Positions 53,906-62,707 of a stretch of DNA of 64,000 bases are shown here, piece after piece. The translations under genes were made by a program, and so were the position numbers. Position 1 is the first letter of the stretch. Every line of letters starts with the position of its first letter. Under the pieces are notes generated by a model, which was not told the origin of the DNA, searched no databases, and worked only from the letters and a program-made list of their open reading frames with translations. The DNA is from Chryseobacterium arachidis (GTDB taxonomy: Bacteria; Bacteroidota; Bacteroidia; Flavobacteriales; Weeksellaceae): NCBI RefSeq assembly GCF_900129245.1, contig NZ_FQUT01000011.1, positions 115,063-179,062 on the forward strand, given 5' to 3'.

Positions 53906-55798
53906 TTAAAAAGCAAAACAGGAACAACCCAACGCTCCCCAGAATGCGTGATAATTATTAACCGGAAGATTGCTCATTCTTGCCGAATTATGATTGTGCT
54001 CATGAACATCGCAGCTTCCAGCGCAACTGTGGATTTGTGAAATCAAAGGTGCTTTCAACTGAGATTGTGCATTTTTCTCAATTTCCTTCTGAAAATGTCC
54101 GCCGGCAGGAGAATAGCCATTGTAAAGATTTGTTGGTGACCAATCCGGAAGAACAGGAATTGAAGGTGGTGCAAAGGTTGAAAATTCTCCTTTTGCATAA
54201 ACGATTTTTCCATCCACAATAGTCATTTCCGATTCGATATTTTTAATTTCTTCATCATCAACAGTGAAAAAATCTTTATCTAAAACTGCCAAATCCGCAA
54301 ACATTCCAACCTGAATATCTCCTTTTTTCTGCTGTTCCTGAGAAAACCAAGAACTTCCTTTGGTGTATAATTCGAGTGCTGTTTTCCGGTCTAATCTTGT
54401 TTCGTGATACAACTGAAGTCCACCCACCGTTTTCCCGACCGTTAACCAATACATAGAAACCCAGGGATTATAACTGCTTACTCTCGTTGCATCCGAACCT
54501 CCTCCCACCGGAACTTCCATTTCCAGCATTTTTTTGATGGGTGGTGTAGTTTCCGCAGCTACAGAACCGTAACGATCTGTAAAATACTCTCCCTGGTAAG
54601 CCATTCTGCTTTGGATGGCGATTCCTCCACCAAGCATTTTTACCCTTTCAATATTTTTTTCATCAATAGTTTCGGCATGATCGAAAATCCATGGTAATCC
54701 GTTGAAAGGAATATCCTGATTTACTTTTTCGAAAACATTTAAAAATCTTGTAATGCTTTCATTGTAGGTTGCATGAAGTCTGAAAGGCCAGCGATTTTCT
54801 ACCAATAATCGGACAACTTTTTCTAGGTCGGCTTCCATATTTTCAGGTAAATCGGGTCTTGGCTGAAGAAAATCTTCAAAATCTGCCGCTGAAAATACCA
54901 ACATCTCTCCTGCCCCGTTGTGGCGGTACATATCATCGCCCTGATATAATTTTACCGTGTCAATCCATTCGCTGAAATCTTCAAATTCATGTTTTGGTTT
55001 CTGGGTGAAAAGATTGTAGGCAATTCTTACAGTAAGCTGTTTTTTCTCATTCAATTCACTCACCACCTTATAATCATCCGGGAAATTTTGGAAACCACCG
55101 CCTGCATCAATTACACTGGTAATCCCGAAGCGGTTCAATTCTTTCATAAAATGTCTTGTGGAATTGATCTGATGTTCATACGACAATTTCGGACCTTGCG
55201 CTAAGGTTGAATATAAAATCATCGCGTTTGGCGTGGCAATAATCAATCCCGTTGGTTCGCCGTTTGCGTCTCTTTCGATATGTCCGCCCGCGGGAGCCGG
55301 GGTATTTTTATTGAATCCAACCGCTTTCAAAGCAGCTCTGTTCATCAATGCCCTGTCATACAAATGCAGAATAAAAACCGGCGTTTCAGGAGCAATGGCA
55401 TTGATTTCTTCCAGCGTCGGCATTCTTCTTTCCGCAAACTGGAATTCTGACCAACCGCCAACCACACGAACCCATTGTGGAGATGGTGTTCTGTCAACTT
55501 GGTCTTTCAGCATTCTCAATGCATCGGATAAGGAAGGTACGCCATCCCATCTTAATTCCAGGTTATAGTTCAATCCGCCTCGAATCAGGTGGATATGAGA
55601 GTCATTGATTCCGGGAACGACTCTTTTCTTTTTCAGATTGATCAGTTTTGTTGAATCGTCTGAATATTGCTCTGCCAAACCATCGTTTCCAACCGCAACG
55701 ATTTTTCCGTCTTTAATGGCAACCGCAGAAATATCCGGTGTTTCCTGATTGAAACTGTGAATCTTTCCGTTGTATAAAATAAGGTCTGCTTTCATCAT
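53906..55798 (-). CDS. amidohydrolase (YtcJ-like)
   Basis: This 630-residue protein opens with the amidohydrolase strand ADLILYNGKIHSFN and VVPGINDSHIHLIRGG (HxH metal ligands at about 68-70). Later elements are FRLHATYNES, WIFDHAETID and VGGGSDATRVSSYNPW. It fits the YtcJ subgroup of metal-dependent hydrolases with unknown substrate. The last 45 residues contain an unusual Cys/His-rich tail (CAGSCDVHEHNHN near 592, GALGCSCFAF at the end). Its start overlaps the stop of the M17 N-domain gene by one base, so they are translationally coupled. No signal peptide is present. Confidence 0.9.
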   Translation of the reverse strand: MMKADLILYNGKIHSFNQETPDISAVAIKDGKIVAVGNDGLAEQYSDDSTKLINLKKKRVVPGINDSHIHLIRGGLNYNLELRWDGVPSLSDALRMLKDQVDRTPSPQWVRVVGGWSEFQFAERRMPTLEEINAIAPETPVFILHLYDRALMNRAALKAVGFNKNTPAPAGGHIERDANGEPTGLIIATPNAMILYSTLAQGPKLSYEHQINSTRHFMKELNRFGITSVIDAGGGFQNFPDDYKVVSELNEKKQLTVRIAYNLFTQKPKHEFEDFSEWIDTVKLYQGDDMYRHNGAGEMLVFSAADFEDFLQPRPDLPENMEADLEKVVRLLVENRWPFRLHATYNESITRFLNVFEKVNQDIPFNGLPWIFDHAETIDEKNIERVKMLGGGIAIQSRMAYQGEYFTDRYGSVAAETTPPIKKMLEMEVPVGGGSDATRVSSYNPWVSMYWLTVGKTVGGLQLYHETRLDRKTALELYTKGSSWFSQEQQKKGDIQVGMFADLAVLDKDFFTVDDEEIKNIESEMTIVDGKIVYAKGEFSTFAPPSIPVLPDWSPTNLYNGYSPAGGHFQKEIEKNAQSQLKAPLISQIHSCAGSCDVHEHNHNSARMSNLPVNNYHAFWGALGCSCFAF

Positions 55799-56541
55799 TA
55801 TTTGGTATTCAGTTTTGTGATGGCTTCTTTAATTCCGCCTCCTGCAACCGTAAAAAATGAAGGCCCTGCTAATAAAATCAGCTTCTGAACCATCATTTTT
55901 TCTGACAGATGTTTTTGGTTTAAATACGATTGGGCACGATATGCATCAAACGCTCCCAAAACGACATTTTCTGCTACCAAAGCCGTTGGAGAATCGATCC
56001 CTGCGTCTTTAATATCACTGGCAAAAGACACTGTTTTTACTTTTAGTCTTAGGGCTTCTCTCATCGCCACGCTTCCGACTTCTTTCATCAATTCAGCATC
56101 AAAGGAATTTCTGTTTCCTAAGCCGATTAACAATAATTTCTTAGAGGATAAACTTCCTTTTGGTGGCGCAATTAATAATGTTTCCAAGGCATGACCTTTG
56201 AATTTTCCTGTTTTTCTGACATCCGTAATCGCTCCTTTTAAAGCATCATCCAAATGAACCATTCCGTTGAGTTCTTTGGGCAAAGCGGGTGGATTGAAAA
56301 TATCGCCGTCAGTATATTCGAAAACGCAGGCAATCTGCAAGTCTGCCACTGCTGCAGATGGTCCCTGAACAAGCCCTATGATTGAAACTCCGTCAACGGT
56401 TCCCCAAGTTGTGGTAGTTCCGATCGCTGTCTTTGTTTCCGTTGTCTGTGCAGAAACGAAATTCGTTGCTGAAGTAGTTAAAATCAATGCGGTTAGCATT
56501 GTTTTTGACCAATTAATGTATTTTGAAATTGATTGTTGCAT
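55798..56541 (-). CDS. exported M17 peptidase N-terminal-domain protein
   Basis: This 247-residue protein has a signal peptide (TMLTALILTTSATNFVSAQ). The rest resembles the N-terminal domain of M17 leucyl aminopeptidases (KLLLIGLGNRNSFDAELMKEVGS and ALRLKVKTVSFASD), but the catalytic C-terminal half with the metal ligands is absent, so it cannot be a working aminopeptidase. It is translationally coupled to the amidohydrolase gene. Such lone M17_N proteins are a known but uncharacterised group. Confidence 0.85.
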   Translation of the reverse strand: MQQSISKYINWSKTMLTALILTTSATNFVSAQTTETKTAIGTTTTWGTVDGVSIIGLVQGPSAAVADLQIACVFEYTDGDIFNPPALPKELNGMVHLDDALKGAITDVRKTGKFKGHALETLLIAPPKGSLSSKKLLLIGLGNRNSFDAELMKEVGSVAMREALRLKVKTVSFASDIKDAGIDSPTALVAENVVLGAFDAYRAQSYLNQKHLSEKMMVQKLILLAGPSFFTVAGGGIKEAITKLNTK

Positions 56542-56568
56542 GATAAATTATTTTTGTTGCCTTGTTGG

Positions 56569-56639
56569 TTTATCGCAAAGGCGCAAGGTTATTTTAAATG
56601 ATTATGTTTTTAAGGCGCAAGGATTTTATCTGCGATAAA
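56569..56639. repeat. small inverted repeat with inner direct repeats
   Basis: TTTATCGCA (56569-56577) and TGCGATAAA (56631-56639) are perfect inverse arms. Between them AAGGCGCAAGG occurs twice in the same orientation (56578-56588 and 56612-56622). It lies in the upstream region of the M17 N-domain gene. Confidence 0.6.
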
Positions 56640-56656
56640 TTCTATTGATAAACTGT

Positions 56657-56758
56657 CGTCACTTCGAGTAGGTTTTGCAAAAACAGTATCGAAAAGTTTT
56701 GTTTAGTGTTCTCGATAAATTTTTCTTCATTTTATTACGAAAAACACTCGAACTGACG
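56657..56758. repeat. dispersed repeat R3 with terminal inverted repeats
   Basis: The ends CGTCACTTCGAGT and ACTCGAACTGACG are inverse copies with one mismatch over 13 bp. Inner TATCGA and TCGATA segments also pair. At 102 bp and without an open frame, it looks like a non-coding MITE-like element. A truncated copy lies at 48437-48492. Confidence 0.65.
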
Positions 56759-56802
56759 GAGGTTTTCACATTCAGGAAGCTGATGTTCAAATGGAAGACT
56801 TT

Positions 56803-56922
56803 CATCCTAGCCCCGATTGCAGCATTTGTTTGAGCTCATTTTCGTTTGTTTCGGCTCGGCGGCTTCGCCGCTGAGCCGAAACAAACGAAAATAGCGAGTG
56901 CGGAAAGCGGGATTAAGCTCCT
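56803..56922. repeat. long-hairpin element with conserved AGCCCCGAT / GCGGGA borders (R5)
   Basis: A 26-bp inverted repeat, ATTTTCGTTTGTTTC then GGCTCGGCGGC at 56838-56863, pairs with its inverse at 56867-56892 around a 3-nt loop, with one G-U position. The borders TAGCCCCGATTGCAGC (56808 on) and AGCGGGATTAAGCTCC (to about 56921) can form an outer pairing (CCCCG with CGGG, AGC with GCT). It lies just beyond the stop of the alginate-export-like gene and may double as its terminator. Confidence 0.7.
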
Positions 56923-56983
56923 TATAAGTTTTTGAGTGAAAGTGTTTTTGGATTTTAGATTTGAATGTTACATTTTTTAATGA

Positions 56984-58369
56984 TTAAAATTTAAATCCTA
57001 GCCGGATATTATAGAAAACTCCACTTTTAGCATTCGGGATGATATCTTCGATAAAAGCACCCTTATTGAAATACTGAATACCGCTCACCAAAGAGATATA
57101 TCTACTGAAACTGTATGTGAAATTGGTTAAATAGGCTGTTCCGATATATCTTTTGTCTGAGCTGCTTCCGGGACGGTTCAATACTCCGCTTGGTCGGTAA
57201 ACACCATCATTCAGGGAATATCGCCAGTTGAACACGGCATCCATCTGCATTTTGAGTTTTGAAGTCAAATCCAGCGTGATATAAGGATGAATATCGATTA
57301 AATTGACAGGTCCGATTTGCGGACTGAAGCCAAAATAACCTCCTTTCGGATACAGAGGATTGAAAGTCTGGAGCTTTCCGTCGTCTTTCCCTTTATCACC
57401 GGAAATATAATCGTTTCGAAGATTGATGCTCGGTTTGAATTTTACATTTTCAAATAAATATCCAATATCCACAGAACCTGTCCACGCGCTGATCTGATCT
57501 TCTCCAAAAGTCCCGAACTGATAGGCTGCTTCCAGGTTATAGATAAATCCGCCCCCGTATTTCCAGAATCTTCCGCCGATGGTGTGGCGTTTTTCTTTAG
57601 CTGTTCCAACTTCAAATTGGGATTCATCTCTTCGGATTCCGATGTAATAAACATCCAAATTTCCCGCTTTTGGAAAAATAATTTTTGAATATAATCCCCA
57701 CAGATTAAGCTGCTTTGACATTTTATTATCAAAAACTCCAACATTGATGCTGTCTGCCATCATCGCAAAAGCATCGACCGAGATATTTTTCTGAGCATAC
57801 ATCAATTTAGCTCCTGTAAAAGAAAGCCTTGCGTTGGGACCTTCCCTTACGGAAATCAGTCTTCCTGAGCCGTAGTCCAATTCCTGTCTTCCGATTCTGG
57901 CCGTCAGTTTTCTGTTTTGATTTTTTAAGACATCGACATCAATAAAAAGATTCTGAATGCTTAACTCATCTTCATCAATTCCGCGGGGACCGTTTTTTCT
58001 CCCGTTTTGTAAAGCGCTTCGAAGCTGTGAAAAAATCCTCACTCTTTCTCCCAAATGCAAATCTGCGTGAACATCATATCGTTGCAGAAAAAAATTGTTG
58101 TGCCCGATATTCATTCTTCCCCAATCTTCGTTGTTGAAATCCACATATTCGAATCTTGCTTCGCCGCCAAAAGACAGATAGATATTTTTCTTTTCGTTCA
58201 GCGGGAGAAATTTAACCCTGTTATAAAAAGTATCTGCAGAATCTTTTAAATATTCATAGTTTTCATCGTAGCGCAGAAGCTTGAAACTCTGAGCTGATAC
58301 ACTTTGAGAACAAAAAAAGATTAGAAAAAAAACTTTTAAAAACGATATGGAAATTGCAGATTTCAACAT
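56984..58369 (-). CDS. alginate-export-family outer-membrane beta-barrel protein
   Basis: This 461-residue protein has a signal peptide (VFFLIFFCSQSVSAQ) and a beta-barrel body with the alginate-export features: YLSFGGEARFEYVDFNNEDWG, FFLQRYDVHADLHLGERVRIFSQLRSA and RQELDYGSGRLISVREGPN. It ends in a C-terminal Phe after an aromatic strand (FYNIRLGFKF). It probably forms a porin for an anionic or other small solute. It is the downstream gene of the isochorismatase-hydrolase series (20-bp gap). Confidence 0.9.
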   Translation of the reverse strand: MLKSAISISFLKVFFLIFFCSQSVSAQSFKLLRYDENYEYLKDSADTFYNRVKFLPLNEKKNIYLSFGGEARFEYVDFNNEDWGRMNIGHNNFFLQRYDVHADLHLGERVRIFSQLRSALQNGRKNGPRGIDEDELSIQNLFIDVDVLKNQNRKLTARIGRQELDYGSGRLISVREGPNARLSFTGAKLMYAQKNISVDAFAMMADSINVGVFDNKMSKQLNLWGLYSKIIFPKAGNLDVYYIGIRRDESQFEVGTAKEKRHTIGGRFWKYGGGFIYNLEAAYQFGTFGEDQISAWTGSVDIGYLFENVKFKPSINLRNDYISGDKGKDDGKLQTFNPLYPKGGYFGFSPQIGPVNLIDIHPYITLDLTSKLKMQMDAVFNWRYSLNDGVYRPSGVLNRPGSSSDKRYIGTAYLTNFTYSFSRYISLVSGIQYFNKGAFIEDIIPNAKSGVFYNIRLGFKF

Positions 58370-58388
58370 TGAAAATGGTATATAAATA

Positions 58389-59021
58389 TTAGTGCTTCAG
58401 CATATTGTGGGCATAATGAATTCCCAGTCCGTATGAGCTTCCATATTTTTTCATCAGATTCGTTACCGGAACATAGGTTTCCTGACGCGCCCAATCTCTC
58501 TGAAGCTCAAGAATATACTGAATGGAAGTCATCGGCTTTACTCCTGAATGAATCATTCTCTGAACTGCTCTTTCGTGTGCTTCATCACTTACATCTCCGC
58601 AAGCATCGGTGATTACGTACACATCGTAACCTTCTTCAAGAGCAGATAAAGCCGGACCTACGATACAAACACCTGTCCACAATCCTGCAAAAACCAATTT
58701 CTGTTTTTGAGTTCCTGTGATCGCTTTGTAAGCATTTTCATCTTCCCAGGTATTCATCGTTGTTCTGTCGATGTAGCCGGAAGTTGCGATTGGATATGCT
58801 TCCTCAATTTCAGGAAAAACGGGTCCTGAGAAACTTTCTTCGGCAACAGTTGTTACGATTGTCGGAACATTGAATATTTTTGACGCCCCACAAAGAACCG
58901 CAACATTGTTACGAAGCTCGTTCATGGAGATACTTTTTGTTGCAAATGCCATCTGACCTTCGAAATCAATAAGAACCAGGGCGTGGTTATCGGGAGATAG
59001 TAGTTTTGTTGATGGTTTCAT
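58389..59021 (-). CDS. isochorismatase-family cysteine hydrolase (YcaC-like)
   Basis: This 210-residue protein is a cysteine hydrolase of the isochorismatase-like fold: ALVLIDFEGQMAF with the catalytic Asp, and LVFAGLWTGVCIVGPALSALEEGY with the catalytic Cys near residue 118. YcaC-type proteins of this subgroup have no known substrate; isochorismate itself is unlikely. It lies 38 bp after the alpha/beta-hydrolase stop and is probably in the same transcription unit. Confidence 0.9.
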   Translation of the reverse strand: MKPSTKLLSPDNHALVLIDFEGQMAFATKSISMNELRNNVAVLCGASKIFNVPTIVTTVAEESFSGPVFPEIEEAYPIATSGYIDRTTMNTWEDENAYKAITGTQKQKLVFAGLWTGVCIVGPALSALEEGYDVYVITDACGDVSDEAHERAVQRMIHSGVKPMTSIQYILELQRDWARQETYVPVTNLMKKYGSSYGLGIHYAHNMLKH

Positions 59022-59059
59022 AAAAGTTTATTTTGTTATATTTTTTAATTTAAATGAAT

Positions 59060-59968
59060 TTATTGTTTAAGGAATTTCAATAATTCTTCATTGAATTTGT
59101 CTTTTTCTTCGAGGAATAATGCGTGACCGCTGTTTTCAAAAGGAATTAATTTTGAGCCTTTAATGGCTTTATTCATCTGCTCTGCTAAAGCATACGCTAC
59201 GATTCTGTCCTGTTTTGCCTGCATAATCAGCGTCGGAATTTTTATTTTTGGCAAGTCATCACGAAGATCTTCATCTCTCAAAGCGATTAAAGCCTGTTCC
59301 ATTGCATATGCAGATGACTGCATCTCAATTCCACCTAACCAAGCTCCGATTCCCGGTGAAACAGAAGTGGCAGATAAAACGAATCTTTCACCTATCGTGT
59401 TCAGTAATCCCGGCCTATCTACACTGACAAGGTCTACCCATTTGGTGATTTCTTCTTTTGTAAATAATGGATAAGGATAATCCGCTTTTTTGGTATGAAC
59501 AGGTGCCGCCGCTGCAAACAAAGCTAATTTACTTACGTGTGCAGCGTTGTATTTTGCTACGTAATGCAAGGCAATTGCGCCCCCCATAGAATGCCCTCCC
59601 AATGTAGCATCCTTGATATTTAATTTGTCTAAAACGGTTTTGATATCAGAAGCAAACTGATCATAATTATATTTTCCGTAAGGTTTATCAGACTGCCCAA
59701 ATCCTCTCAAGGTGATCCCGATAACACGGTAACCCGCTTTGATTAAAGGAAGATACTGATACTCCCAGGAAACGTCACTTACCGGGTAACCGTGAATTAA
59801 AACAACCGGTTTTCCTTCCCCAAGGTCTGTTACGTGAAGCTTTACGTTGGGTTCTACTTCGATATATTCCGCTCTGGCTTTTGCGGATTTTGCTGTATTT
59901 TGTGCGTTAATACTGGTAAAGAATACTGTTGACAGTAAAACGCCACCAAGAATTGATTTTAGTTTCAT
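59060..59968 (-). CDS. exported alpha/beta hydrolase (haloperoxidase-like)
   Basis: This protein has about 302 residues from the start at 59968 (MKLKSILGGVLLSTVFF), which forms a proper signal peptide; a longer frame from 60061 adds 31 residues before it. Typical features are VVLIHGYPVSD (oxyanion), GGHSMGGAIA with the Ser nucleophile, the Asp near LIMQAKQDRIV and the His in ENSGHALFLEE. It resembles non-haem haloperoxidase-type hydrolases. It is the third of five adjacent minus-strand genes from 61461 to 56984. Confidence 0.9.
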   Translation of the reverse strand: MKLKSILGGVLLSTVFFTSINAQNTAKSAKARAEYIEVEPNVKLHVTDLGEGKPVVLIHGYPVSDVSWEYQYLPLIKAGYRVIGITLRGFGQSDKPYGKYNYDQFASDIKTVLDKLNIKDATLGGHSMGGAIALHYVAKYNAAHVSKLALFAAAAPVHTKKADYPYPLFTKEEITKWVDLVSVDRPGLLNTIGERFVLSATSVSPGIGAWLGGIEMQSSAYAMEQALIALRDEDLRDDLPKIKIPTLIMQAKQDRIVAYALAEQMNKAIKGSKLIPFENSGHALFLEEKDKFNEELLKFLKQ

Positions 59969-60087
59969 AATAGGATATAGTTTTTTTGACAGATTTAATT
60001 TTAAAAATGTCGGGGTTAATGAATTAAATAGTGTGATTAAATTTGAACCAGCTGTTTTCAAATATTAAAGACAACTGATTCAAAAAT

Positions 60088-60576
60088 TTATCTTTTCAGC
60101 AAATATTTATGCTGGCCTTCCAAAACGAGTTCAGATTTTTGGTTATAAACAGTCACTTTTGTAGTAACAACTCCCTTATCTTCTTGTGGCGTTAAATCAG
60201 TAATCGTCAATGAAGAGTATAAAGTATCACCGGAATGAACTTCTTTCAAAAAATGACATGACAGTTCTAAAAATGCAATGAAAACATTTCCAAAATAATG
60301 AGGTAAAAGGGTCGCACCTGGTGCTGTAAAAGCCAATACCTGTAAACCATGAACAACCGGAGCCTCATGACCATATCTTTTTGCATACTCCGCGTCATAA
60401 TGAATCGGGTGATTATCGCATGATACCGTCTGGAAAGCTGAAGCATGTGCATCGGTAAGCGTTCTGCTTGGGGCCCTGAAAACTTCTCCTACTGTGAGCT
60501 CGTCGAATGTACGTGCCGGAACAATAGAAAAATCTTCAGGATTGAACGCTGATTCCTGTGTTTTTGAATTTTCCAT
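60088..60576 (-). CDS. MaoC-like hydratase
   Basis: This 162-residue single-domain hot-dog protein carries the hydratase-2 motif: LTVGEVFRAPSRTLTDAHAS followed by CDNHPIHYDAEYAKRYG, where the D-x4-H pair (DNHPIH) is the catalytic dyad, and VVHGLQVLAF. It may hydrate an enoyl-CoA or act on a related thioester. It lies between two alpha/beta hydrolases in the series. Confidence 0.9.
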   Translation of the reverse strand: MENSKTQESAFNPEDFSIVPARTFDELTVGEVFRAPSRTLTDAHASAFQTVSCDNHPIHYDAEYAKRYGHEAPVVHGLQVLAFTAPGATLLPHYFGNVFIAFLELSCHFLKEVHSGDTLYSSLTITDLTPQEDKGVVTTKVTVYNQKSELVLEGQHKYLLKR

Positions 60577-60639
60577 AAAACTTTTGATTTTAGAATAAAA
60601 ATGATTTTAACGATGATTTTGGACAGGCTTTTTTGAGCT

Positions 60640-61461
60640 TTATTCAGTGATGAATTCCAAAAGATCTTTATTAATCGTTTCGTGCTCTGTCGTCGGCATT
60701 CCGTGAGGGAAACCTGGGTAAGTGATCAATTTCCCGTTTTTCAATAATTTAATTGACTTTAATGCTGCATTGGCAATTGGAACGATTTGGTCATCCTCGC
60801 CATGCATGACCAAAACAGGAATATCCACAGCCTGTAGATCTTCTCTGAAATCAGTTTCAGAAAATGCTTTGATTCCGTCATAATGAGCGACAATTCCTCC
60901 CATCATTCCCTGTCTCCACCAGTTTCTCTGAACGCCTTCTTTTACTTTTGCGCCTTCTCTGTTATATCCATAGAAAGGGAAAGTAAGATCGATATAAAAC
61001 TGATTTCTGTTGTTCAACGTCTGATCTCTGATATCATCAAAAACAGATATCGGAACGCCATCAGGATTGCTTTCACTTTGAACCATAATCGGTGGAACCG
61101 CACTGATTAAAACTGCTTTTTTAGCTCTTCCGTTGGCATATTTGTTAACGTAACGGATCACTTCACCACCTCCAGTAGAGTGACCAATGTGGATCACGTC
61201 TTTTAAATCTAAAAACTCAACAAGCTCTGCAGCATCAGAAGCGTATTGCTCAATCGTATGATTGTAAATATTCTGGCTGGATCTTCCGTGACCTCTTCTG
61301 TCGTGCGCAATAACTCTGTACCCTCTCTGAAGGAAGAAAATCACCTGTGCATCCCAATCATCTGAAGATAGTGGCCATCCGTGGTGAAACATTAATACCG
61401 GTCCTTCACCTTGATCTTTGTAAAAAATTTCTGTTCCATCTTTTAATTTTAGTGTACTCAT
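60640..61461 (-). CDS. alpha/beta hydrolase (non-haem chloroperoxidase type)
   Basis: This 273-residue cytosolic hydrolase has LMFHHGWPLSSDDWD for the oxyanion region, the nucleophile elbow IGHSTGGGEV (Ser at about residue 96), the Asp in VLVMHGEDDQIVP and the His in PGFPHGMPTTEH. It is typical of the cofactor-free chloroperoxidase/perhydrolase group; a normal ester or lactone substrate is equally possible. It is the first gene of the minus-strand series. A 14-bp perfect palindrome lies about 120 bp upstream. Confidence 0.92.
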   Translation of the reverse strand: MSTLKLKDGTEIFYKDQGEGPVLMFHHGWPLSSDDWDAQVIFFLQRGYRVIAHDRRGHGRSSQNIYNHTIEQYASDAAELVEFLDLKDVIHIGHSTGGGEVIRYVNKYANGRAKKAVLISAVPPIMVQSESNPDGVPISVFDDIRDQTLNNRNQFYIDLTFPFYGYNREGAKVKEGVQRNWWRQGMMGGIVAHYDGIKAFSETDFREDLQAVDIPVLVMHGEDDQIVPIANAALKSIKLLKNGKLITYPGFPHGMPTTEHETINKDLLEFITE

Positions 61462-62098
61462 TTTGTAATATATTTTTATTTGAATTAATATTAAACTTAT
61501 GAGTATATTTCCAAAAACAATCCAAAAGATCCATTAATCTGAATTACAATGTATTAATTAAAATTTTAAATACAATTTATTACGATATATCGTATTTTTA
61601 TGAACAGCTTTTTATGTTGTCATAAAAAATATAAAATTCATCTTCCTTATTTCTGTAAACATTTAATAATATTCCAATTAAAAAACTTCTAATCATTTAT
61701 TTACTTTATGTGAATTATCTAATATTGATATGAGTTCAGGAAAAATTAAATGTTTCAGGCTTAATAAAAGGCGTAATATGTTATCACTATTGAAGAAAAA
61801 GGAAAAAATTTATTTGAATTAAGTTTATTAAAAATGTAAATAAAGAAGCTGCCTTGAAAGCAGTCTTTTTTATTCTAAGTGCAAATCGGTATTTGTTCCT
61901 AATCACAAGCAGCAAAAAAGAATTAAGAATCTCTACAAACTTAAGATTCCAATTTATTTTTAGTACATACAAGAGTTTCTATTCCTCAATAATTTTATAA
62001 GCTCTTATGATTTTTATTATATTTATTAAGACTTAACAAAAATAACTTTCCGGTCTATCCGTTTTTAACTATTTTTACCGCATTATAATAAAAAACTA
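61462..62098. other. 637-bp gap with palindrome and possible small RNA
   Basis: The gap has no recognisable gene. It contains the perfect palindrome TACGATATATCGTA (61581-61594), upstream of the 61461 gene, as a possible operator. On the plus strand a 14-codon frame (MLSLLKKKEKIYLN, 61778-61822) is followed by an imperfect hairpin ending in a T-run (AAAGAAGCTGC with GCAGTCTTTTT, 61842-61870), which could be the end of a short RNA. The remainder shows nothing. Confidence 0.4.
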
Positions 62099-62584
62099 AT
62101 GAGAAAGACCGTATTTGCCGGAATAATGACTTTAGGAGGATTGCTAACAGCCAATGCACAATGTAAACCTGTAGCTACAATTACAGAAAATTTTGACACC
62201 TGGAAAGACATCAATAAATGTTGGACTGCTCAGTCCGGAAAGGCAATGCTCTATCCTAATGATAAGAAAATTGTATTTTATTCAATGACCAGTCCAAGGG
62301 AAAATATGTATCTGGTAACTCCAAAGATAAAAGCTGGAAACTATACATTAACACTTGATGCATCGGACAATGGAGGGGAAACGACTCTGGAACTCTTTTC
62401 TATCAACAATACTTCCGATACAAAATCGTATGTTTCGATTGCAAAAGCCGCAAAAATAACTGGAGATAAAAAAACATTTACCATTTCATTAAAGAAAGAA
62501 TCTTATTTAGGGCTTAAAGTTGTGCTAAACGGAGTGCACCAGGCTGTTTATATTGATAATTTATCTTTGAAACCGAAGAAATAA
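62099..62584 (+). CDS. small exported beta-sandwich protein
   Basis: This 161-residue protein has a signal peptide (FAGIMTLGGLLTANAQ). The mature part resembles the cleaved-adhesin / choice-of-anchor type of jelly-roll: TENFDTWKDINKCW near the N-terminus and YIDNLSLKPKK at the end, a common ending of such domains. No T9SS sorting domain follows. It is a possible single adhesin-like module; the ligand is unknown. A terminator lies downstream. Confidence 0.75.
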   Translation: MRKTVFAGIMTLGGLLTANAQCKPVATITENFDTWKDINKCWTAQSGKAMLYPNDKKIVFYSMTSPRENMYLVTPKIKAGNYTLTLDASDNGGETTLELFSINNTSDTKSYVSIAKAAKITGDKKTFTISLKKESYLGLKVVLNGVHQAVYIDNLSLKPKK

Positions 62585-62615
62585 ATTTTACTATTATCAA
62601 ATGTGTGATTTGGCT

Positions 62616-62646
62616 GTATAAGGTTAAGCTTGTCTAAACCTTATAC
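62616..62646 (+). terminator. intrinsic terminator
   Basis: The perfect 10-bp arms GTATAAGGTT and AACCTTATAC enclose an 11-nt loop and are followed by ATTTTTT. It lies downstream of the 62099-62584 gene. Confidence 0.8.
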
Positions 62647-62707
62647 ATTTTTTCGACCGAAATTTAAACAGGCTTTTAAAATAAATAGTCCCATTAATCC
62701 AACTTTT

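Noticed and set aside
46037..61461. sigma-54 (-24/-12) promoters near the two activators
   Set aside because: I looked upstream of the genes starting at 61461, 59021, 56541, 52990 and 52279 and saw no GG-N10-GC pair of the right form.
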